Origin: Erythrobacter sp. UBA1916
Lineage (GTDB): Bacteria; Pseudomonadota; Alphaproteobacteria; Sphingomonadales; Sphingomonadaceae
Length of the DNA stretch: 20,275 nt
NCBI GenBank assembly: GCA_002337385.1
Contig: DDFY01000016.1
Location: 1-20,275 of the forward strand
Direction: 5' to 3'
Shown: positions 6,870-14,858 of the stretch, piece by piece
How positions within the stretch are numbered: position 1 is the stretch's first letter
How the letters are laid out: every line of letters begins with the position of its first letter
Program-made: the position numbers and the translations under genes
Notes under the pieces: model-generated
Seen by the model: the letters and a program-made list of their open reading frames with translations, nothing else
The model's database searches: none
Told to the model about the DNA's origin: nothing

Positions 6870-7685
6870 TCACAGCGAGAAGTCTTCGCCGAGATAGAGG
6901 CGGCGCACGTTCTCGTCGGCGACCAGCTCCTGCGGGGAGCCGGCGAACAGCACCTGACCGCCGTAGATGATGCAGGCGCGGTCAACGATGTCGAGCGTTT
7001 CGCGCACGTTGTGGTCGGTGATCAGCACGCCGATCCCGCGGCCCTTGAGGTCTTTCACGAGGTGGCGGATGTCGCTGATCGACAGCGGATCGATCCCGGC
7101 GAACGGCTCGTCGAGCAGCATGATCGAGGGCTTGGCCGCCAGCGCGCGGGCGATTTCGCAGCGCCGCCGCTCGCCGCCCGAAAGCGCCATGGCCGGGCTG
7201 TCGCGCAGGCGGGTGATGTGGAACTCTTCGAGCAGACGCTCCAGCTCGGCCTTGCGCACCTCTTTGTCGGGCTCGACCATCTCGAGCACGCACATGATGT
7301 TCTGTTCGACCGTCATCCCGCGAAAGATGCTGGTTTCCTGCGGCAGGTAGCCGAGGCCAAGGATCGAGCGGCGGTACATCGGCAGCTTGGTGACATCGAC
7401 CCCGTCCATCAGGATGCGGCCCGAGTCGGGCTTCACCAGGCCCATGATCGAATAGAAGCAGGTCGTCTTGCCCGCGCCGTTGGGGCCGAGCAGGCCGAGC
7501 ACCTCGCCCTTGGCCACGGTCAGCGAGATGTCCGATAGGACGCTGCGCTTGTCGTAGCTCTTGGCGATGGAAACCACTTCGAGCCCGCCCTGCGCGGGCA
7601 GGTCGGGGGCGGCGTTGGAAGGGCCCTCGGCCAGGCTTTCAGCCATTTCCCGGTGGTCGATGGTGCTGTCGTCAATCGCGCTCAT
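6870..7685 (-). CDS. lptB: LPS export ABC transporter ATPase LptB
   Basis: This 271-residue ATPase powers the LptB2FG complex, which extracts lipopolysaccharide from the inner membrane and drives it along the Lpt bridge. Walker A GPNGAGKT is at 67-74, the ABC signature LSGGE at 168-172, Walker B IMLLDE at 188-193 and the switch His at 225 (TDHNVRE). The family-specific GLGYLPQETSIFRGMTV stretch (110-126) separates it from branched-chain amino acid ATPases. It has an N-terminal extension of about 33 residues compared with the 241-residue E. coli protein. AGAGGG, five bases before the ATG, supports this long start. The lptC and lptA genes that usually precede lptB are not here; the upstream gene is a divergent membrane protein. 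It is transcribed toward rpoN. Confidence 0.96.
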   Translation of the reverse strand: MSAIDDSTIDHREMAESLAEGPSNAAPDLPAQGGLEVVSIAKSYDKRSVLSDISLTVAKGEVLGLLGPNGAGKTTCFYSIMGLVKPDSGRILMDGVDVTKLPMYRRSILGLGYLPQETSIFRGMTVEQNIMCVLEMVEPDKEVRKAELERLLEEFHITRLRDSPAMALSGGERRRCEIARALAAKPSIMLLDEPFAGIDPLSISDIRHLVKDLKGRGIGVLITDHNVRETLDIVDRACIIYGGQVLFAGSPQELVADENVRRLYLGEDFSL

Positions 7686-7697
7686 AACTGCCCTCTA

Positions 7698-7770
7698 GCA
7701 CGAATTTTGCGGCAATGAAGGGCGCTTGGCAGGGTTCGTGCATGGCATGGGTGCAGGCATAGGCCATGCA
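7698..7770. promoter_or_regulatory. Divergent lptB/membrane-protein control region with inverted repeats
   Basis: Two inverted repeats lie between the divergent genes. One is GCACGAA (7698-7704) with TTCGTGC (7735-7741). The other is TGCATGGC (7739-7746) with GCCATGCA (7763-7770). Either could be an operator or a leader-RNA stem for lptB. No convincing -35/-10 pair was found, so the regulatory reading is tentative. Confidence 0.3.
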
Positions 7771-7849
7771 ATTGAACATATGGTTGATAGGCTTGCAAGA
7801 TTGTCATGAATCTGACAGCTTGTCTTGGCAACTGGGATTGGAGCACGTC

Positions 7850-8242
7850 ATGGTCGACGTTCTGGCAAACAGCCTCGCAAGCAAGCAAGCCGCGACAGAC
7901 GGCCGCGCGAAAGGCAGCATCGACTACCGCAAGCGGATCAGCGACCATGTCGCTTACGGCCTGCTGGTCTACACCGGCCTGCATATTTTCGTGACCATGG
8001 GCGCCCTGAAAACGGGCCATGGCAGCATTCTGCCCTATTTCTCGCTGATCGTTCTGGTCGCCGCGATCGTTCCGGCCTGTCGCTGGTTCGAGAAGCGCTG
8101 GGAAGGCCTGAGCGATGCGCAGGCGGGTGATCCGGCGCTGGCTGGCGCCTTCCACCGCGACGTGGCGCTGATCTGGCTCGGGGCGCTCAGCCTGCCGGTC
8201 ATCGTCACTCTTCTGGCCAAGGGTCTGCTGGCGCTGTTCTGA
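7850..8242 (+). CDS. Three-helix membrane protein of unknown function
   Basis: The protein has 130 residues from the ATG at 7850. This start was chosen because GGAG precedes it by six bases. A frame-matched ATG at 7766 would add 28 unlikely residues and has no ribosome-binding site. The N-terminal 30 residues are polar. Predicted membrane helices lie at about 33-53 (VAYGLLVYTGLHIFVTMGAL), 60-80 (containing SLIVLVAAIVPACRWF) and 105-128 (containing LIWLGALSLPVIVTLLAKGL). A Lys/Asp-containing loop lies between the second and third. I do not recognise the family. It lies 46 bp before the BON-MscS channel gene on the same strand, so the two are probably co-transcribed. That would suggest an envelope role. 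The product is probably real given its ribosome-binding site, membrane pattern and operon position. Confidence 0.75.
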   Translation: MVDVLANSLASKQAATDGRAKGSIDYRKRISDHVAYGLLVYTGLHIFVTMGALKTGHGSILPYFSLIVLVAAIVPACRWFEKRWEGLSDAQAGDPALAGAFHRDVALIWLGALSLPVIVTLLAKGLLALF

Positions 8243-8288
8243 GCGGCTGCCGGTGCCGCTGGGCATCGCGCGATTGTCTGCTAGACCT

Positions 8289-9710
8289 ATGGCGATGACG
8301 CCTGTTCATACGCTTTTCGCCCGGTTTTTGGCCGCGCTGGCTCTGGCCGCAGTGTCCGTGCCGGGCATGGCTGCACCGGCCAGCGGGACGCAGGTCTGGA
8401 CCGGCGAGACTGCCGCTCCGCCGGAGGAGGCCCAGCCGTCAGGCCCCGCCGCCCCGATCGCGCTGGAGCAGGAGGAGAACCAGGACGAACGGATCGCGGC
8501 CCGCCTGTCTGACATCTTCGCCAATGTGCCCAGCCTCACGGGAATCGAGGTCGAGGCCAGCCAGGGGGTGGTGACGCTGGGCGGCATCGCGCCCGACAAC
8601 GCCGCCATTGCACGGGCCGAGGCGATTGCGGCAGGCGTCGATGGCGTGGTGACGGTCGAGAACGGGATCGAACGTGACGTTACTGTCGATGTCGGCGCCG
8701 AGGCGCGGGGGCTGCAGGAGCGCTTCTCCGATATTATGCGCGGCTTGCCGCTGTTCGGAATTGCGATCCTTGCCGGGCTGGCCATCGCGGCACTGGGCTA
8801 TCTGCTGGCTTCGTTCACCAGCTTCTGGCGCCGGGTCACCCCGAATGCCTTCCTTGCCGAACTGATCGCCAGCGCGCTCCGCTTTGTCTTCGTGCTCGGC
8901 GGTGTGGTCATTGCGCTCGACATGATCGGGGCGGGGGCCTTGATGGGCGCGGTGCTCGGCGGGGCCGGGGTGATCGGCGTGGCGCTGGGCTTTGCCATGC
9001 GCGACACCATCGAGAACTATGTCGCCTCGCTGATGCTGAGCTTGCGGCAGCCGTTCCGCCCCAACGACTGGGTGGTGATTGACGACCGCGAGGGCCGCGT
9101 GGTGCGCCTGACCAGCCGCGCCACCATCCTGATGACGCTTGATGGCAACCATCTGCGCATTCCCAATGCCGCCGTGTTCAAGGCGGTGATCGTCAACTAC
9201 ACCACCAACCCGCAGCGGCGCTTCGACTTCGTGCTTGGGGTCGATGCCGACGACGATGTCGAGGCTGCGCGGGTGCTTGGGCGGCAGACATTGGCGGGCC
9301 TCGCCTTCGTGCTCGACACGCCCGCGCCCGAAGCGCGCCTTGTCGATGTGGGCGATTCGAATGTGCAGGTACAGTTTCTCGGCTGGATCGACCAGGGCGC
9401 GAGCGACTGGCACCGCGCCCGCAGCCGCGCGATCCTTGAGGTGAAGGGGGCGCTTGAAGGGGCCGGCTTTGGCCTGCCCGAGCCGATCTATCGCCTGCGC
9501 TTCGATCAGCGCACCGAGCCACTGCCCTTGCAGAGCACCCGCCGCGCCGCGCCGGAAAAGGAGGCCGCGCCACCGCCTGCGCCCGTTCCCCTGTCCGACC
9601 ATGCTGAAGACCTCGGCCCGCAGGACGAGATCGCGCGCATGGTTGAGGAAGAGCGCGCCACCACTCCGGCGGACAACGATCTGCTCGACACCTCGCGCCC
9701 GGTGGAATGA
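8289..9710 (+). CDS. BON-domain MscS-family mechanosensitive channel
   Basis: This inner-membrane channel has 473 residues from the ATG at 8289, and another ATG two codons on is equally possible. A signal peptide-like N-terminus (FLAALALAAVSVPGMAAPA) leads to a Pro/Ala/Glu-rich linker. A periplasmic BON domain follows at about 67-133 (GIEVEASQGVVTLGGIAPDN, then GVVTVENGIERDV). Membrane helices are near 154-176, 193-210 and 214-238. The third is the MscS pore helix (MGAVLGGAGVIGVALGFAMR) and runs into the beta domain with FRPNDWVVIDDREGRV and LRIPNAAVF. The C-terminal vestibule ends in a Pro/Glu-rich tail. BON domains are thought to bind membranes or periplasmic ligands. A role in osmotic safety is expected; the ligand of the BON domain is unknown. 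It follows the three-helix protein and converges on ppa. Confidence 0.9.
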   Translation: MAMTPVHTLFARFLAALALAAVSVPGMAAPASGTQVWTGETAAPPEEAQPSGPAAPIALEQEENQDERIAARLSDIFANVPSLTGIEVEASQGVVTLGGIAPDNAAIARAEAIAAGVDGVVTVENGIERDVTVDVGAEARGLQERFSDIMRGLPLFGIAILAGLAIAALGYLLASFTSFWRRVTPNAFLAELIASALRFVFVLGGVVIALDMIGAGALMGAVLGGAGVIGVALGFAMRDTIENYVASLMLSLRQPFRPNDWVVIDDREGRVVRLTSRATILMTLDGNHLRIPNAAVFKAVIVNYTTNPQRRFDFVLGVDADDDVEAARVLGRQTLAGLAFVLDTPAPEARLVDVGDSNVQVQFLGWIDQGASDWHRARSRAILEVKGALEGAGFGLPEPIYRLRFDQRTEPLPLQSTRRAAPEKEAAPPPAPVPLSDHAEDLGPQDEIARMVEEERATTPADNDLLDTSRPVE

Positions 9711-9721
9711 GCGGGCCAACG

Positions 9722-9751
9722 AAAAAGGGGCCGGAGTTTCGCTCCGGCCCC
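9722..9751 (-). terminator. Intrinsic terminator of ppa
   Basis: On the minus strand a ten-base-pair GC-rich stem (9742-9751 with 9727-9736, GGGGCCGGAG type) closes a five-base loop. Five T residues follow at 9726-9722, just after the ppa stop. The T-run lies only on the ppa side, so it serves ppa best. The same hairpin could also slow plus-strand transcripts from the channel gene. Confidence 0.85.
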
Positions 9752-9759
9752 CTTCGGGA

Positions 9760-10296
9760 TTACTTGCCTTCGGTGTTGTAGCGCTCGATCGCTTCGAGAA
9801 CCACTTGGCGGGCTTCGTCGGCGCCGCCCCAGGTGCCCACGCGCACCCACTTTTCCTTCTCCAGATCCTTGTAGTGGGTGAAGAAGTGCTCGATCTGCAT
9901 CAGCACGATCTCGGGCAGATCGCCCTTCTCGTTGACGTCGCTGTAATAAGGGAAGGTCGAATCGACCGGCACGCACAGCAGCTTTTCGTCACCGCCGTGC
10001 TCGTCTTCCAGGTTCAGCACCGCGATCGGGCGGGCGCGGACCACGCAGCCGGGAATGAACGGGCTGCGCGCCACGACCAGCGCATCAAGCGGGTCGCCAT
10101 CGGGCGAGAGGGTGTGCGGCACGAAGCCATAGTTGGCGGGATAGCGCATCGGCGTGTGCAGGATGCGGTCGACGAACAGCGCGCCCGACGCCTTGTCGAA
10201 CTCATATTTAACCGGCTCCCCGCCGATCGGCACTTCGATCAGGACGTTCAGGCTTTCGGGCGGATTGTCGCCAGTGGGGATGTGTTCGATACGCAT
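9760..10296 (-). CDS. ppa: Inorganic pyrophosphatase
   Basis: This 178-residue family I pyrophosphatase hydrolyses PPi to two phosphates, pulling forward nucleic acid, tRNA-charging and other PPi-releasing reactions in the cytoplasm. The family signature DGDPLDALV starts at D66, with metal-binding D66, D68 and D71. KYEFDKASGAL (30-40), RYPANYGFVPHTL (51-63) and the C-terminal HYKDLEKEKWV also match the family. The start at 10296 gives the standard N-terminus (MRIEHIPTGDNPPESLNVLIE) and has AGAGGAA ten bases upstream. An earlier frame-matched start at 10332 is rejected. It is divergent from the flavin-dependent oxidoreductase and is followed by an intrinsic terminator. Confidence 0.96.
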   Translation of the reverse strand: MRIEHIPTGDNPPESLNVLIEVPIGGEPVKYEFDKASGALFVDRILHTPMRYPANYGFVPHTLSPDGDPLDALVVARSPFIPGCVVRARPIAVLNLEDEHGGDEKLLCVPVDSTFPYYSDVNEKGDLPEIVLMQIEHFFTHYKDLEKEKWVRVGTWGGADEARQVVLEAIERYNTEGK

Positions 10297-10412
10297 GAAA
10301 TTGATGTTCCTCTGGTGAAGAAAGCAGGACAAATTCTGTGTTCTGGGGCGATCTGGGGCAGCCGCCTAGCCGATGGCCTGTGCGATTGCGAGAGGCAATT
10401 GCTCTGTGGCGC

Positions 10413-10427
10413 AGAATGCGGCATTCT
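10413..10427. promoter_or_regulatory. 15-bp palindrome upstream of LLM oxidoreductase
   Basis: AGAATGC (10413-10419) and GCATTCT (10421-10427) are perfect reverse complements around a single G, ending 32 bases before the ATG at 10460. A -10-like CATACT at 10433-10438 follows directly. The site could be an operator overlapping the promoter. The palindrome is seen; the regulatory role is inference. Confidence 0.45.
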
Positions 10428-10459
10428 CTTTGCATACTAATAAAAACAGGAGAGAATCG

Positions 10460-11572
10460 ATGCACGTAGGTTTGGCGAGTGGCTTCGCCTATCAGGGCGG
10501 CCCGCATGGTTCGGACGACCAGTTCCTCCGCAACGAGGTGGAAAACCTCATCCTGGCTGATTCGTTGGGATACGATTCGGTGTGGATCACCGAGCACCAT
10601 TTCACCGACTATTCGATGTCGAACGACCCGCTCCAGCTGCTCACCTATATTGCCGGGCGCACCAAGCATGTGAAGCTGGGCACGCAGTGCATCATCGTGC
10701 CCTGGCACAACCCGGCGCGGCTGGCGGAGAAGATCGTCAATCTCGATATCCTGTCGGGTGGGCGGGCGATTCTCGGCTTTGGCGGGGGGCTGGCCCCGCA
10801 CGAGTTTGCCGGGCTTGGCGTCGATCAGAACGACAGCCGTGCGCTCTATAACGACACGCTCGACGTGGTGATCCGCGCGCTGGAAACGGGCGTGCTGGAA
10901 GGCGAGGGGGCCTACGGCACGATCCCGCGCAGCGAACTGCGCCCGCGCCCGATCAAGAGCTTTGCCGGGCGTAAGTTCTGCGGCTCGCTGTCGGGAAGTT
11001 CGATGTATGCCGCTGCCCGTCACGGGTTCGGCAACATGGTGCTGATGCTGCCGCAGCGCGGGGCGGAAACCCCGCCCGACCAGTATCGCGAAGTGTGGCA
11101 GGAAGTTCACGGCGCAGGCTCGGAGCCGCCGCGGCCGATGGTCTCGGGCAACTTCTATATCCACGAGGATGGCGCCTATGCCGAAGAGCAGGGGCGCAAG
11201 TATCTCGCCGCCACGATGCGCGCGGCGGTGAAGAATTACTCGCTCGACCAGCCCGGCGCCTTCACCAACGTCACCGGCTACGAGCACTACGAGAAGATGA
11301 TGCTCCACTCGGAGGCGGAGATCGACGCCTATTGCGAGAAGTTCGGCCAGAACGCCGTGACCGGCACGCCGCAGCAGATCCTCGACCGGCTGTGGGAGCT
11401 GAAGGAGATCTACGACCCGCAAGGCTTCTTCCCGCACCTGCACTTCGGAGGCATGCCGAATGACGATGCAGTGCGCGCGATCCACCTGTTTGCCGAGACG
11501 GTCATGCCCGAGGTGAAAAGCTGGGAGGCCGATCAGAGCATCGACGAGCGCTTCGCCGAGGCGGCGGAGTAG
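10460..11572 (+). CDS. LLM-class flavin-dependent oxidoreductase
   Basis: This 370-residue protein has the bacterial luciferase-like TIM-barrel fold and very probably uses reduced FMN (or F420) to act on a small organic substrate, as in monooxygenases. Family features include DSLGYDSVWITEHHF near residues 34-48, the THHF-like EHHFTDYSM motif, LGTQCIIVPWHNPARLAEKI (about 73-92), LDILSGGRAILGFGGG (about 94-109) and the NFYIHED region. The ATG at 10460 has a strong AGGAGA ribosome-binding site. A 15-bp palindrome sits in the promoter. The gene converges on the M61 peptidase gene with only eight bases between stops. The substrate is not apparent from sequence. Confidence 0.85.
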   Translation: MHVGLASGFAYQGGPHGSDDQFLRNEVENLILADSLGYDSVWITEHHFTDYSMSNDPLQLLTYIAGRTKHVKLGTQCIIVPWHNPARLAEKIVNLDILSGGRAILGFGGGLAPHEFAGLGVDQNDSRALYNDTLDVVIRALETGVLEGEGAYGTIPRSELRPRPIKSFAGRKFCGSLSGSSMYAAARHGFGNMVLMLPQRGAETPPDQYREVWQEVHGAGSEPPRPMVSGNFYIHEDGAYAEEQGRKYLAATMRAAVKNYSLDQPGAFTNVTGYEHYEKMMLHSEAEIDAYCEKFGQNAVTGTPQQILDRLWELKEIYDPQGFFPHLHFGGMPNDDAVRAIHLFAETVMPEVKSWEADQSIDERFAEAAE

Positions 11573-11580
11573 GGCGGGGC

Positions 11581-13530
11581 CTACTCGGTTCGCGCTGCCA
11601 TCAGCCGGTCGAGCCCCTGCTCGCCGTCGTCCGTGGGTTCGATCCACGGATAGCGCAAGCCCTCGTGGTAAGCGACCGGCAGCGTGTCGTAGCGTTCGCC
11701 GCGTTTGACGAGCAGTTCGATCGGCGCGTCGCTGTCTTTGGCGGCGGTGACTGCGTCGCGGATCATTTCGGCCGAGAATTCCTCGCCGTTGACCGCCACG
11801 ATCTCCGCGCCGTTGACAATCCCGGCATTGAAGGCCGGGCCGTCCCACCGGGTCGAGGTTACGGTGCCGCTGCTGTTGAGGTTCACGCCCAGCGAATAGA
11901 ACAGGTCGACATATTTGCGGTTGTCTTCGCGTCCCTTGGCGTAGGGATTGGGCTTGTCCTTCCACACCAGTTCGTAGCCCGCCATATTGAGGCCGCGCAC
12001 CGGCGCGGGCTGACCCGGCTGGCGCAGCCGCGTGTCGAGGAAGGTCGCCCAGTCATAGGGGAAGACGCCGTTCAGCGTCTGCACCACCTCGTCGAAATCG
12101 TAGGTCAGCACGCCCCAGTCGCCATCGGTCTTGCCGAAGAAGGCCTTGGCGAAGTCGTCGAGGCCCTTCTTGCCGTCGGTGCCCTGGCGAATGATCTGGT
12201 CTGCCTCGAGCCAGGTCAGCGCGCCTTCGACATAGTAGTCCTCGCTGCGCTGGAGGCTCGAGTAGGGCAGCGGCTGGCGGTTGTTGATGATCGGGTCGTA
12301 GGTCGTGTCCTCGACGCTGCGCCATGCGCGGCCCGGCTGGCCTTCGGAATAGTTGGCCGCCGCATTGGCCCACATGCCGAGCACGACATCCTTGGTCTGC
12401 AGGCCTGAACGCGCCGCCAGCACCCAGCCCCAGAACTGCGTCTGCCCCTCGTAGACCCACAGCAGCGTATCCTGCATCGGCGTGCGATAGTCAGGCGTCC
12501 ACAGGCCCTCGGGGCGGCGGAATTTGCCGTTCCAGCTGTGCACCAGCTCGTGCGAGACCACGTTGTGGTCCCAGTCCATCGCGTCCCAATCGGTGAGCGC
12601 ATTCGGTTCGAACTGGTTTTCGGCCGAGCGGTGATGCTCCAGCCCGATCCCGCCCATCCGGTCGGTCATGGCGAGCAGCATGTCGTAGTGGTCGAAGTGG
12701 CGCGCGCCGAACAATGCATCAGCTTCGTCGACCAGCCTTTCGAACTTCGCGAGGTTCTCCGGTGCCAGGTCGAGCAGCTCGGGCTCATCGGCAACGGCAT
12801 CGAGCCGGACGTTGTCGCCGATCTCCCACTGCTTCGCGTATTTCCCGGCGAAAATCGGCGAATCGACCAGCGTTTCGTAGTCGACCTGCTGCCAGCTGAC
12901 CGTGTCGCCCGCCCGCGTCATGCCGTCGAGTGCGGTGAACACCTCCCACCCCTCGGGCACCGTGACGGTGGGCACGATCTCGATCCGGCGGGTGTAATAG
13001 CCTTCGGGATAGAGGCTCATCTTCTCCCACTGCAGGTTGAGCATTTCCTGCGTCATGGTGATGCGCCCCTCGCGGCCGGTGACGGGCGAGGTGTGGCGGA
13101 ACGTGGCCACGACTTCGCTCGTGCCCTCGGGCAGGGTCACCATGTAGCGATAGACATCAAGCGGATCGCGGCCCCATTCGAGCGTCTGGCCATTCGCCGT
13201 GAAGCGTATGTCCGAGACGAGGTTGACCGTGCCGCGCGCGGCGTGATTGCCGGGCAGCCACTCGGGCAGGAGCAGGTTCAACTGCCGCATTCCCGCCGGC
13301 ACGGGGATCGTCTCGGTCACCGAATAGACCGCGCGGCGGGTGTCGGTTGCATCGATATCCAGCCGGATCGTCCCACCGGGCCAGGCCACATCCAGCGGCA
13401 GCGGCGTCGCATCGTCGAGCTGCGGAGCGATCGGCGCTGAATTGGTTTCGGGCCGCGAGGGCGCCTGTGCGAGGGCGCTCTGGCTGAGGGCGAGGGCCGC
13501 GAGGGTGAGCGGAATGGTGCGGTGCGTCAT
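11581..13530 (-). CDS. Secreted M61-family metallopeptidase with PDZ domain
   Basis: This 649-residue protein is a member of the M61 glycyl aminopeptidase family. A cleavable signal peptide (1 to about 21, ending SALAQA) sends it to the periplasm or outside. The N-terminal beta domain (about 45-245) precedes the catalytic domain. That domain has the zinc motif HELVH at 327-331 (H327, E328, H331), the likely third ligand E361 in LLWVYEGQTQFWG, and the family stretch GGIGLEHHRS near 293-302. A PDZ domain lies at about 535-635 (SLGVNLNSSGTVTSTRWDG, then AFNAGIVNGAEIVAVNGEEF). It probably trims peptides from N-termini; a preference for Gly/Ala is known for the family and not shown here. It is divergent from hisS by 81 bp, with no clear ribosome-binding site. 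Confidence 0.92.
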   Translation of the reverse strand: MTHRTIPLTLAALALSQSALAQAPSRPETNSAPIAPQLDDATPLPLDVAWPGGTIRLDIDATDTRRAVYSVTETIPVPAGMRQLNLLLPEWLPGNHAARGTVNLVSDIRFTANGQTLEWGRDPLDVYRYMVTLPEGTSEVVATFRHTSPVTGREGRITMTQEMLNLQWEKMSLYPEGYYTRRIEIVPTVTVPEGWEVFTALDGMTRAGDTVSWQQVDYETLVDSPIFAGKYAKQWEIGDNVRLDAVADEPELLDLAPENLAKFERLVDEADALFGARHFDHYDMLLAMTDRMGGIGLEHHRSAENQFEPNALTDWDAMDWDHNVVSHELVHSWNGKFRRPEGLWTPDYRTPMQDTLLWVYEGQTQFWGWVLAARSGLQTKDVVLGMWANAAANYSEGQPGRAWRSVEDTTYDPIINNRQPLPYSSLQRSEDYYVEGALTWLEADQIIRQGTDGKKGLDDFAKAFFGKTDGDWGVLTYDFDEVVQTLNGVFPYDWATFLDTRLRQPGQPAPVRGLNMAGYELVWKDKPNPYAKGREDNRKYVDLFYSLGVNLNSSGTVTSTRWDGPAFNAGIVNGAEIVAVNGEEFSAEMIRDAVTAAKDSDAPIELLVKRGERYDTLPVAYHEGLRYPWIEPTDDGEQGLDRLMAARTE

Positions 13531-13611
13531 GGCTCAGACAATGACCAGCCTCGCGTCCCTTGGCAAGATACCTTTCCCCGCGGGCCAAGGCACGCTATCC
13601 GCGCGGCCATC

Positions 13612-14853
13612 ATGAGCAAGATCAAGACGCCGCAGGCCATTCGCGGCACACAGGACATTTTCGGACCCGATGCCGAGGCCTTCGCCTTCGTGGTCGAAAC
13701 CTTTGAGCGTGTGCGCAAGCTCTATCGCTTCCGCCGGGTGGAGATGCCCGTGTTCGAGAAGACCGAGGTGTTCTCGCGCGCCATCGGTGAGACGACCGAT
13801 GTCGTCTCCAAGGAGATGTATTCGTTCGAGGATCGCGGCGGGGAATCGCTCACGTTGCGGCCCGAGTTCACCGCCGGGATCGCGCGCGCTTTCCTCACCA
13901 ACGGCTGGCAGCAGCACGCGCCGCTGAAGGTGGCCACCCACGGCCCGCTGTTCCGCTACGAGCGCCCGCAGAAGGGCCGCTATCGCCAGTTCCACCAGAT
14001 CGACGCCGAAATTCTGGGCGCGGGCGAGCCGCAGGCCGATGTCGAATTGCTCGCCATGGCCGACCAGCTTTTGAAAGAGCTGGGGATCGAGGGCGTGACC
14101 TTGCACCTCAACACGCTGGGCGATGGCGACAGCCGCGAGGCCTGGCGCGCGGCGCTGATCGACTATTTTTCGGCCGTGCGCGGCGAGCTGTCGGAGGATT
14201 CGCAGGAGCGGCTCGAAAAGAACCCGCTGCGCATTCTCGATTCGAAAGATCCGCGCGACCGTAAGTTCGTGGGCGATGCGCCCAAGATCGACGCTTTCCT
14301 GTCCGACGATGCGCGGGCCTTCTTTGATGCCGTGACCAGCGGTCTCGATGCGGCGGGCGTGAAGTGGGCGCGTGCGGAGGGTCTTGTGCGTGGGCTCGAT
14401 TACTATCGCCACACTGCCTTCGAGTTCATTCCTGACGAGGGCTCGGCAGCGGCAGCGGCACTGGGTAGCCAGAGCACCATTCTGGGCGGCGGGCGCTACG
14501 ATGGCCTGATGGAAAGCCTCGGCGGCGCGCCGACGCCTGCGGTGGGCTGGGCTGCCGGGATCGAACGGCTGGCGATGCTGGTGGGCGATAAGAGCGAGGC
14601 CCTCGCCGACGCCGTTGTAGTGGTTGAGGACGACGCCTGCATGGCTTCTGCCATCGCCACGCTCGGCAAGCTGCGCGCTGCGGGGCTGACCGGCGAACTC
14701 GTGGCCAGCGGCAGTCCGCGCAAGCGGTTCGACAAGGCGGTTAAGTCGGGCGCGAAGGCGATTGTCGCGCTGTCGCTGCGCGATGGCGAGGAGAACCGCC
14801 GAATCAAGGCCGACGAGGCTGATCAGGCGCGCATCGAGGCTCTGTTAGGCTGA
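13612..14853 (+). CDS. hisS: Histidyl-tRNA synthetase
   Basis: This 413-residue class II aminoacyl-tRNA synthetase attaches histidine to tRNA-His. The N-terminal IRGTQDIFGPDA is typical. Motif 2 lies at about 112-136 (FRYERPQKGRYRQFHQIDAE), the His-specific HisA motif LVRGLDYYRHTAFEF at 258-272, the GGGRYDGL stretch at 292-299 and motif 3 (VGWAAGIERL) at 311-320. The short anticodon-binding domain is at the C-terminus. The ATG at 13612 was chosen because it gives the family N-terminus; an earlier ATG at 13522 overlaps the divergent peptidase start. It heads a translation operon: prfA starts five bases after its stop and prmC overlaps prfA. Confidence 0.97.
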   Translation: MSKIKTPQAIRGTQDIFGPDAEAFAFVVETFERVRKLYRFRRVEMPVFEKTEVFSRAIGETTDVVSKEMYSFEDRGGESLTLRPEFTAGIARAFLTNGWQQHAPLKVATHGPLFRYERPQKGRYRQFHQIDAEILGAGEPQADVELLAMADQLLKELGIEGVTLHLNTLGDGDSREAWRAALIDYFSAVRGELSEDSQERLEKNPLRILDSKDPRDRKFVGDAPKIDAFLSDDARAFFDAVTSGLDAAGVKWARAEGLVRGLDYYRHTAFEFIPDEGSAAAAALGSQSTILGGGRYDGLMESLGGAPTPAVGWAAGIERLAMLVGDKSEALADAVVVVEDDACMASAIATLGKLRAAGLTGELVASGSPRKRFDKAVKSGAKAIVALSLRDGEENRRIKADEADQARIEALLG

Positions 14854-14858
14854 CCTCG

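Noticed and set aside
8439..9719. 426-codon minus-strand open frame opposite the BON-MscS gene
   Set aside because: The product looks like an antisense shadow (His, Arg, Gly rich). The plus strand encodes a well-formed channel.
10208..11965. 585-codon minus-strand open frame opposite the LLM oxidoreductase
   Set aside because: It is a high-GC antisense frame. The plus-strand protein has clear family motifs and a strong ribosome-binding site, while the antisense product is Arg/His-rich with no recognisable domain and overlaps ppa and the peptidase gene.
13558..13590. Inverted repeat CCTTGGC/GCCAAGG between the M61 gene and hisS
   Set aside because: Seven-base arms with a 19-base spacer are weak in such GC-rich DNA, and no promoter boxes line up with them.
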